Shown here piece after piece: positions 1-4,271 of a stretch of 10,045 nt of DNA (the first letter of the stretch is position 1; each line of letters begins with the position of its first letter). A program made the position numbers and the translations under genes. Source of the stretch: Thermoplasmata archaeon. Its GTDB lineage: Archaea > Thermoplasmatota > E2 > UBA202 > JdFR-43. The notes beneath the pieces were generated by a model. It saw only the letters and a program-made list of their open reading frames with translations, had not been told where the DNA came from and ran no database searches. The DNA is taken from positions 1-10,045 of the forward strand of contig JAGGYX010000003.1 of NCBI GenBank assembly GCA_021162305.1, written 5' to 3'.

Positions 1-52
1 ATAGGGCGGGCATGTGAATTGTGAAAAATATGAAAAACAGTCAATTTTCATG

Positions 53-61
53 ATTTATATA
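53..61 (-). promoter_or_regulatory. possible TATA box for a minus-strand gene beyond the left edge
   Basis: On the minus strand this reads GTATATAAA, a good archaeal TATA-like element. A start about 25 nt downstream would fall near 30, and a minus-strand ATG lies at 13-11, running off the window. A 7-bp inverted repeat (ATGAAAA at 30-36, TTTTCAT at 45-51) lies between the box and the inferred start and could be an operator. No coding sequence can be judged from 13 bases, so this is only a weak promoter call. Confidence 0.3.
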
Positions 62-80
62 CCCATTGCAGCCCGCTATC

Positions 81-92
81 TATAAAAATAAA
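81..92 (-). terminator. T-rich terminator after tRNA-Ile
   Basis: Read on the minus strand, the bases just past the tRNA-Ile discriminator are TTTATTTTTATA. Archaeal RNA polymerase commonly stops at such short T-runs after stable RNA genes. No hairpin is needed and none is evident. Confidence 0.45.
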
Positions 93-209
93 TGGGCCCG
101 CGGAGATTTGAACTCCGGACCTCTCGGTTTCCGTAAGCCCTTTGGGGTGAAGCCCTTTTTAAAGGGCTCTTATCAGCCGAGCGCTCCAACCTGGCTAAGC
201 TACGGGCCC
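93..209 (-). tRNA. tRNA-Ile(GAU) with a 42-nt anticodon-loop intron
   Basis: The minus strand gives acceptor GGGCCCG (209-203) pairing with CGGGCCC (100-94), discriminator A at 93 and no encoded CCA. It has a D arm with AGG in the loop, T arm GTTCAAAT between CCGGA- and TCCG-type stems, and anticodon stem CTCGG/CCGAG. The spliced loop is CTGATAA, so the anticodon is GAU (isoleucine). Exon 1 is 209-171, the intron 170-129 (position 37/38) and exon 2 128-93; the mature tRNA would be 75 nt. The splice point is ambiguous by one or two bases because A residues flank both ends. The central helix of the bulge-helix-bulge is imperfect (C32-G, U33-G, G34-C, then A opposite A), so this is a relaxed motif. 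Confidence 0.95.
129..170 (-). other. archaeal tRNA intron in tRNA-Ile, near copy of the tRNA-iMet intron
   Basis: This 42-nt intron should be cut by the archaeal splicing endonuclease. Bases 135-170 match 303-339 of the neighbouring initiator tRNA gene except for one T indel and one substitution. The 5' arm (complement of 161-168) can form 8 bp with either of two direct copies of a 9-nt element (150-158 and 135-143). Pairing with the distal copy builds the splicing structure, whereas the proximal copy would make a tight self-contained hairpin. Confidence 0.85.
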
Positions 210-228
210 TCGCAATAAATGCATTTTC

Positions 229-241
229 CATTTATTTATTT
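229..241 (-). promoter_or_regulatory. probable TATA-like box for tRNA-Ile
   Basis: The minus strand is rich in AAATAAATAAAT here, about 25 nt upstream of the tRNA-Ile 5' end at 209. The spacing fits an archaeal promoter, but the element is simple AT-rich sequence in a 52-bp spacer, so the call is tentative. Confidence 0.35.
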
Positions 242-247
242 TTTTAC

Positions 248-260
248 AAAAAGAAAAGAA
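248..260 (-). terminator. T-rich terminator after initiator tRNA-Met
   Basis: The minus strand just past the tRNA-Met 3' end reads TTCTTTTCTTTTTG, an archaeal-style oligo-T terminator. Confidence 0.4.
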
Positions 261-261
261 G

Positions 262-377
262 TAGCGGGGCGTGGATTTGAACCACGGATCTTCGGGTATC
301 TCAAGCCCTTTGGGGTGAAGCCCTTTTTTAAAGAGCTCTATGAGCCCGACGGGTTTTCCTGACTACCCCACCCCGCT
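262..377 (-). tRNA. initiator tRNA-Met(CAU) with a 41-nt anticodon-loop intron
   Basis: Acceptor AGCGGGG (377-371) pairs with CCCCGCT (269-263), with discriminator A at 262 and no encoded CCA. The A1:U72 pair and the three consecutive G:C pairs in anticodon stem UCGGG/CCCGA mark it as the initiator rather than an elongator tRNA. The spliced loop is CTCATAA, anticodon CAU. Exon 1 is 377-339, the intron 338-298 (position 37/38) and exon 2 297-262; the mature tRNA is 75 nt. The splicing motif is canonical: the anticodon stem, 3-nt bulge AU^A, 4-bp central helix CUCA:UGAG, 3-nt bulge UA^G, then an 8-bp intron helix. Both cuts fall after the second bulge base, as the archaeal endonuclease requires. 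Confidence 0.96.
298..338 (-). other. archaeal bulge-helix-bulge intron in initiator tRNA-Met
   Basis: This 41-nt intron carries UGAG near its 3' end, complementary to CUCA of the host anticodon loop. The 5' arm (complement of 330-337) pairs over 8 bp, with one G-U pair, with the element at 303-311. A second copy of that 9-nt element lies at 318-326. The rest is a short A-rich and GGGCUUCACCCC loop. Its core is shared with the tRNA-Ile intron. Confidence 0.9.
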
Positions 378-398
378 ATTCAAAAATTTATAGACGCG

Positions 399-410
399 TT
401 TAAATATAAA
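399..410. promoter_or_regulatory. TATA-like box for tRNA-iMet, possibly shared with the nfu operon
   Basis: TTTAAATATAAA is AT-palindromic in character and reads as a TATA element on both strands. Its centre (about 405) lies 28 nt upstream of the tRNA-Met 5' end at 377 on the minus strand. On the plus strand it would place a start near 430, just at the purine-rich GGAGGAGA. A second candidate for the plus strand lies at 443-452. Confidence 0.5.
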
Positions 411-442
411 CTTTACTATCTTAAATTTAGGAGGAGACAAAA

Positions 443-452
443 TTATTTAAAA
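443..452 (+). promoter_or_regulatory. TATA-like box giving a leaderless nfu transcript
   Basis: TTATTTAAAA is centred about 23 nt upstream of the ATG at 470. This is the same spacing seen before several other first genes in the window, and it would give a transcript starting at or next to that ATG. The GGAGGAGA at 430-437 is too far (over 20 nt) from any candidate start to act as a Shine-Dalgarno site. Confidence 0.4.
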
Positions 453-469
453 AATGCGTGTTTATTCTC

Positions 470-697
470 ATGCTAAAAGAAAAAGTTGAAGAGATAATTG
501 CAGAAATAAGACCTATGCTTCAGGTTGATGGCGGAGACATTGAAGTTGTTGACGTTGATGAAGAAAAGGGCATAGCTAAAGTTCGCCTTACTGGAACATG
601 CCACGGCTGCCCATATGCCCAGATAACAATAAAAAATGGTGTTGAGAGGTATTTAAAGGAAAAGATACCAGAAATTAAAAGCGTTGAAACTGTATGA
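470..697 (+). CDS. NifU C-terminal-domain (Nfu-type) Fe-S cluster scaffold
   Basis: A small protein of 75 residues consisting of only the NifU C-terminal domain. It shows the family hallmarks: an N-terminal helix (LKEKVEEIIAEIRPMLQVDGGD), a beta segment with the DVDEEKGIAKVRLTG pattern, and the CxxC cluster ligand in GTCHGCPYAQ followed by the long helix ITIKNGVERYLKEKIPEI. Family members bind a [4Fe-4S] or [2Fe-2S] cluster at the subunit interface through the CxxC and pass it to client proteins. I chose the ATG at 470 because it has a TATA box about 23 nt upstream and gives the standard family start; a GTG at 458 in frame would add MFIL. The gene overlaps the next by 4 nt (ATGA), so the two should be co-translated. 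Length and motif are normal, so the family is secure though the client proteins are unknown. Confidence 0.9.
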   Translation: MLKEKVEEIIAEIRPMLQVDGGDIEVVDVDEEKGIAKVRLTGTCHGCPYAQITIKNGVERYLKEKIPEIKSVETV

Positions 698-1539
698 AAT
701 TTTTATCCAGCTTTTCATTTGTGGTGAGTATTGCTGTAATAGCTGGCTTCATAGTTGGAGAAATACCCTATGGAAATGAAATTGCCACCATAGCCTTAAT
801 AATAGCCATGACTTTATCCATTTCAAACATTCCATTCAAGCTTTCTGATTTTGATAGAAAAAAGGTTGCTTTTGCTGTCATAATAAACTACGTCTTCCTC
901 TCTTCCATAATTTTGATTTTCTCGATGCTATTCTATAGGAGCGAGTTCTTCAATGGCATGATTGTCATGGCTGCCGCGCCGCCCGCCGTGGCGGTGCTTC
1001 CTCTAACAAAGATTGCTGGCGGAAATGAGCGTCTCTCTTTATTTGCTCTGATTCTGAGTTATATCCTTGCCATTTTTATCATGCCAGCCCTTATTTACAT
1101 CTTTCTTGCAAAATTTGTCAGCATTTTCGATTTATTGAAGAGCGTTGCCCTCCTCATATTGCTTCCAATGATTCTATCAAGATTTATAAAAGTAAAGAGT
1201 TCGAATGAAATAATAAATGCTTTTTTCTTCTTTGTAATTTTTCCCATAATTGGGGCAAATAGGAGACTTTTTTTCGTTGATGCGAAATTACTTATTTTTC
1301 TTTCCATGCTTATGGCAATAAGAACCATAGGAAGCGGGAGCATGATCAAATATATCACAAAGAAGAAATTTGGAGCGAAAAATGCAATTTCATATTCAAT
1401 GTTTGCAGCATTTAAAAATGAAGGACTTGTAATGATTCTTGCATCTTCTCTTTTCACCCCCTCTGCTGCCATTCCAGCAATAATTGCAACAATATTCGAG
1501 CTTGTATGGGTGGCTATGGTGGAAGCAAACCTGATATGA
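694..1539 (+). CDS. bile acid:sodium symporter (BASS/SBF) family membrane transporter
   Basis: This is a 281-residue integral membrane protein with about ten hydrophobic segments (roughly residues 4-22, 30-47, 58-81, 85-108, 114-139, 147-165, 173-192, 197-213, 229-254 and 256-276). The AAPPAVAVLPLTKIAGGNE stretch in the fourth segment and the FKNEG stretch in the ninth resemble the two discontinuous crossover helices that hold sodium and substrate in the BASS fold. The near-duplicated five-plus-five layout also fits. The relatives carry bile acids, pantoate, pyruvate or other organic anions with sodium; the substrate here cannot be read from sequence. It lacks a Shine-Dalgarno site and starts inside the stop of the upstream nfu gene, so translation probably depends on termination-reinitiation. 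Its stop lies 2 nt from the convergent idsA stop. An ACR3-type or auxin-carrier-type transporter is a less likely alternative. Confidence 0.7.
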   Translation: MKFLSSFSFVVSIAVIAGFIVGEIPYGNEIATIALIIAMTLSISNIPFKLSDFDRKKVAFAVIINYVFLSSIILIFSMLFYRSEFFNGMIVMAAAPPAVAVLPLTKIAGGNERLSLFALILSYILAIFIMPALIYIFLAKFVSIFDLLKSVALLILLPMILSRFIKVKSSNEIINAFFFFVIFPIIGANRRLFFVDAKLLIFLSMLMAIRTIGSGSMIKYITKKKFGAKNAISYSMFAAFKNEGLVMILASSLFTPSAAIPAIIATIFELVWVAMVEANLI

Positions 1540-1541
1540 GC

Positions 1542-2489
1542 TTATTTCTCCCTTTCCACTGCAAATTTTGCAAGCTCTATCAGCATATGTTTTGCCTTGC
1601 TATCTTTAATTTCCTTTATTGCATCTATTGCTTTTTTTGAGTGTTCATATGCAATATTTTTTGCATATTCTATTGAGCCATTCTTTTCAAATATTTCAAT
1701 TATTTTATCAACACTTGCCTCTTTTCCATAGTCCTTTAAAGCTTCCTTATCAATTTTGTATGAATGAAGATACATGAGTGTCTTTTTTCCTTCTCTTATA
1801 TCGCTTCCAACGGGCTTACCAATATCTTTTCCAATAACATCCAAGCAGTCATCCCATATCTGAAAAGCCATTCCCAGATTGAGACCATATTTTCTCATGG
1901 TCTCTATTTGCTTCTCGCTGGCATTGGCAACTATTGCTCCCCCCATGGCAGCATGTTCAAACATTCTTGCAGTCTTTTTCTCTATCATTTCAAACCACAT
2001 TGGCTCATCAATGTATTCAACTCCTTCAAATTCTACATCCAGAGCCTGTCCCTCGCATATCTCCTTTGCCATTATTGAAAGATTTTTTGTGAGTCTTTTA
2101 ACCACAGCATCATTTTTCATCATTGAAACTGCTTCAAATGCTTTCGCAAATAAAGTATCTCCAGCAAGTATGGCAGCATTCTCTCCATATTCCTTATGGA
2201 CGGCTGGCATGCCCCGCCTCATCTCATCTCTGTCCATTATATCATCATGAATTAAGGTAAAAGTATGAATGAATTCGAGGGCTACACCAAAAGGAATTGT
2301 CTTCATTCCATCACCATCCAAAGCTTCGCAGGCAAGATAGGCTACGAGGGGGCGCAGCCTTTTTCCGCCAGCAAGAGGCAGATGCTTCACTGCATTGTAA
2401 AGATGCGAGGGCTCTTTTTCATACAGGTAATTTTCCATGGCTTTGTTTATTGCCTCTATTATATCCCTGCTTTCTTTCAAAATGTCCAT
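1542..2489 (-). CDS. idsA: short-chain polyprenyl diphosphate synthase, probable geranylgeranyl diphosphate synthase
   Basis: This enzyme condenses isopentenyl diphosphate with allylic diphosphates to give the C20 (or C15/C20) chains of archaeal ether lipids. Visible motifs in order are GGKRLRP (residues 41-47), the first aspartate-rich motif HDDIMDRD (DDxxD at 82-86), the RRG arginine pair (91-93), the second aspartate-rich motif WDDCLD (213-217) and KPVGSDIREGKKT (225-237). The fifth residue before the first motif is Phe77 and the fourth is Thr78, the arrangement known from archaeal type I GGPP synthases that stop at C20. The length of 315 residues is normal. The start ATG overlaps the end of fni by 13 nt and has a strong GGAGGTG ribosome site 6 nt upstream, so it is the second cistron of an fni-idsA operon. 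Family assignment is firm; exact product length is inference. Confidence 0.93.
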   Translation of the reverse strand: MDILKESRDIIEAINKAMENYLYEKEPSHLYNAVKHLPLAGGKRLRPLVAYLACEALDGDGMKTIPFGVALEFIHTFTLIHDDIMDRDEMRRGMPAVHKEYGENAAILAGDTLFAKAFEAVSMMKNDAVVKRLTKNLSIMAKEICEGQALDVEFEGVEYIDEPMWFEMIEKKTARMFEHAAMGGAIVANASEKQIETMRKYGLNLGMAFQIWDDCLDVIGKDIGKPVGSDIREGKKTLMYLHSYKIDKEALKDYGKEASVDKIIEIFEKNGSIEYAKNIAYEHSKKAIDAIKEIKDSKAKHMLIELAKFAVEREK

Positions 2490-3490
2490 ATTTCCACCTC
2501 CCTCAGCTCATCAACATTTTTGCTCCCAGTGAGAAACATTGCTGCTTTTAATGACCTTGCCATAATTTCCATTTTTTCCATTCCATTCTCAAGGAATATT
2601 GAAGCAGCTGAAGCAATATCAGCTCCTAAAGCAATAGCTTTTGCAACATCTATCCCATGTCTTATTCCTCCCGTTGCTATAATTGATATGCCTGCGTCTT
2701 TGCATAGTTCTGCAATTTCAAGAATTGAATATGGTGTTGGTATCCCCCAGTCCCAGAAAATTTTTCCAAGCTCTTCCTGTAGTTTATCATTTCTTTTCCT
2801 TGCCCTATATGCCTCTACGGCAGAAAATGATGTTCCGCCAGCTCCCCCAACATCAATGGCAGCTATGCCAGAATCTATGAGCTTTTCCGCAACCTTATAT
2901 GAAATTCCTGCTCCTGTTTCCTTAACGATAACTGGCTTTGAAATGCTTTCAGCCACCTCCTTTATCTTTTTCAGACAGCCTTTTGCAATTCTCTCGCCCT
3001 CAGGCTGTATAACTTCCTGCAGAAAATTTAGATGTATTGCTATGGCATCAGCAGAAATCATATCAATGGCATTTTCCACTTTCTCAATTGCATCCCTCCA
3101 CTCAAGAAGCTGGGGAGCACCAACATTAGCTATCTTCAATGGCACTCTATATTTTTTTATAATAGCATATGTCTCCTCATATTTTTTATCTTCCAAGGCA
3201 GCCCTCTGCGAGCCGACGCCCATGCCCACACCATATCTTTCAGCTATTCTCGCAAGCTCCTCATTTATTTTCTTTGCTTCTTTAAAGCCTCCTGTCATTC
3301 CAGCTATTATAAAGGGCATTTCCAGTTTTTTCCCAAGAAATTTTACCCTTGTATCTATTTCATTCATGTTTATCTCTGGTAAAGCATTGTGGACAAGCAT
3401 GAAATCATCCCAGTAATTGTAGCTATGCTTTGTGTTGTAGCCTTTGACTATGTCAACATGTTCTTTTTTTCTTTCTTCCATCATATTCAT
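2477..3490 (-). CDS. fni: type 2 isopentenyl-diphosphate delta-isomerase (FMN-dependent)
   Basis: It interconverts isopentenyl and dimethylallyl diphosphate using reduced FMN, priming the prenyl chain built by the downstream idsA product. The 337-residue TIM-barrel protein shows RKKEH at 7-11 (the conserved substrate-binding RKxEH), MTGG at 65-68, the signature HLNFLQE at 153-159 with the catalytic-region Gln158 and metal-binding Glu159, VKETG around 189-193, GGAGGTS at 215-221 and GGIRHG further on for the FMN phosphate. This is distinct from the MutT-like type 1 isomerase. The start at 3490 lies only 4 nt past the 3' end of tRNA-Lys, leaving no room for its own promoter; ATGs at 3484 and 3481 (Met3, Met4) are alternative starts. 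Overlap with idsA and the shared pathway support one operon. Confidence 0.95.
   Translation of the reverse strand: MNMMEERKKEHVDIVKGYNTKHSYNYWDDFMLVHNALPEINMNEIDTRVKFLGKKLEMPFIIAGMTGGFKEAKKINEELARIAERYGVGMGVGSQRAALEDKKYEETYAIIKKYRVPLKIANVGAPQLLEWRDAIEKVENAIDMISADAIAIHLNFLQEVIQPEGERIAKGCLKKIKEVAESISKPVIVKETGAGISYKVAEKLIDSGIAAIDVGGAGGTSFSAVEAYRARKRNDKLQEELGKIFWDWGIPTPYSILEIAELCKDAGISIIATGGIRHGIDVAKAIALGADIASAASIFLENGMEKMEIMARSLKAAMFLTGSKNVDELREVEIWTF
2495..2502 (-). promoter_or_regulatory. Shine-Dalgarno site of idsA inside fni
   Basis: The minus strand reads GGGAGGTG, containing GGAGGTG complementary to the archaeal 16S 3' end, with 6 bases between it and the idsA ATG. It fixes the start at 2489 and is the only clear Shine-Dalgarno site before a start in the window. 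Confidence 0.85.
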
Positions 3491-3494
3491 TTAG

Positions 3495-3568
3495 CGGGCT
3501 CGGGGGGATTCGAACCCCCGACCAACAGGTTAAGAGCCTGCTGCTCTACCTAGCTGAGCTACGAGCCC
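3495..3568 (-). tRNA. tRNA-Lys(CUU), intronless
   Basis: Acceptor GGGCTCG (3568-3562) pairs with CGAGCCC (3502-3496), and the discriminator is G at 3495, with no encoded CCA. The D arm is GCTC-AGCTAGGTA-GAGC, anticodon stem GCAGG/CCTGT, loop CTCTTAA with anticodon CUU, and the T arm GGGGG-TTCGAAT-CCCCC. All stems are intact and total length is 74 nt. The next gene on the strand, fni, begins 4 nt after the discriminator. Confidence 0.97.
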
Positions 3569-3587
3569 TACCCAGATATTATGCAGG

Positions 3588-3597
3588 ATATAAAAAT
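3588..3597 (-). promoter_or_regulatory. TATA-like box for tRNA-Lys and probably the fni-idsA operon
   Basis: The minus strand reads TTTTTATATC, centred about 24 nt upstream of the tRNA-Lys 5' end, in the 30-nt gap after kptA. No other promoter-like sequence fits between tRNA-Lys and fni. Confidence 0.5.
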
Positions 3598-3598
3598 A

Positions 3599-4231
3599 TT
3601 ATTCAATCCTGCTTATATATTTTGCATCTATTTTATCAGCAAGATAAACATCTTCCGTTGCCTTCCTTATATCTATGCCATCTTCCATCGCTTTTTTTGC
3701 ATCTATTTTCAATATTATTGGCGAATCATCTCTAACCTTTCCTGCCTCCATTGCTTTTTCCATTGTAGAACTCAAATGAACTTTTTTTCTATCAGTGGGA
3801 AAAATTCCCTGCTCAAGAACAATATCAACCTCTTCTTTTGTAACGGGGTAATATAATGTTTCCGCTTCCGCTTTTGGCAAATCTGTTAGGTCTACGTCGA
3901 TGGTATGGGCATATCTTGCCCTTATTTTTCCCTCTCTAACCTCATATCTCCCTTTTTCATCTGTTAAAGCAACTGCAATTAAATGGCGTTTCCTAACCCA
4001 GTAAAATCTATCTATTTTATTGCTTATTGCCTTTGCAATTTCCTCAACATCTGCCCATCCATGTTTATCAAGACTAACACCAAATTGCTGGGGAAAATGG
4101 CGCAATATTCCAATCATTATGCTGCTTAGCTTTCTCACTTCAAAATCATTCATTATAAACTTTCCTTCTTTATTGCATATCGGGCATACCTTGCCTCTAT
4201 AGTATCCATGTTCCTCACAATAACCAAGCAT
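3599..4231 (-). CDS. kptA: RNA 2'-phosphotransferase (Tpt1/KptA family)
   Basis: Family members transfer an internal RNA 2'-phosphate to NAD+, releasing nicotinamide and ADP-ribose cyclic phosphate; in eukaryotes this finishes tRNA splicing. The 210-residue protein starts with a zinc ribbon as in archaeal homologues (Cys5, His8, Cys16, Cys19 in YCEEHGYYRGKVCPIC). It continues with the RNA-binding half, including LSSIMIGILRH (35-45) with the expected Arg44 and His45, and KHGWADVEEI. Next come IRARYAHTIDVDL around 103-115 and the NAD-binding half with LYYPVTKEEVDIVLEQGIFP and KKVHLSS. The start at 4231 has no Shine-Dalgarno site but has a TATA box 24 nt upstream, so it is probably leaderless. 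Archaeal tRNA ligation by RtcB leaves no 2'-phosphate, so the real substrate in archaea is unclear. Confidence 0.92.
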   Translation of the reverse strand: MLGYCEEHGYYRGKVCPICNKEGKFIMNDFEVRKLSSIMIGILRHFPQQFGVSLDKHGWADVEEIAKAISNKIDRFYWVRKRHLIAVALTDEKGRYEVREGKIRARYAHTIDVDLTDLPKAEAETLYYPVTKEEVDIVLEQGIFPTDRKKVHLSSTMEKAMEAGKVRDDSPIILKIDAKKAMEDGIDIRKATEDVYLADKIDAKYISRIE

Positions 4232-4251
4232 TTAAAGATAAATACAAATTT

Positions 4252-4259
4252 CTATAAAT
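4252..4259 (-). promoter_or_regulatory. TATA box of kptA
   Basis: TTTATAGA on the minus strand is centred 24 nt upstream of the kptA ATG. A transcription start at or beside the start codon is implied. Confidence 0.5.
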
Positions 4260-4271
4260 TAGTTTTTATAA

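Noticed and set aside
135..339. Repeated ~36-bp units separated by about 130 bp, suggesting CRISPR repeats
   Set aside because: There are only two copies, each precisely inside a tRNA anticodon loop, with pairing that fits a splicing structure; they are tRNA introns.
93..377. tRNA genes as integration sites for a mobile element
   Set aside because: No integrase, no duplicated tRNA 3' end and no change in gene content or base composition is seen next to them.
454..490. ATG at 454 as the nfu start
   Set aside because: It is in another frame and stops within about a dozen codons; the ATG at 470 in the nfu frame fits the family start and promoter spacing.
1095..1472. Minus-strand open frame of 125 codons opposite the transporter
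   Set aside because: The plus-strand frame has coherent membrane segments and family motifs, and the minus product shows no recognisable domain.
2265..3416. Long plus-strand open frame of 383 codons
   Set aside because: It lies opposite idsA and fni, both with clear conserved motifs. Its product is low-complexity, rich in Ser, Phe and Ile, as expected from an antisense frame of AT-rich archaeal genes.
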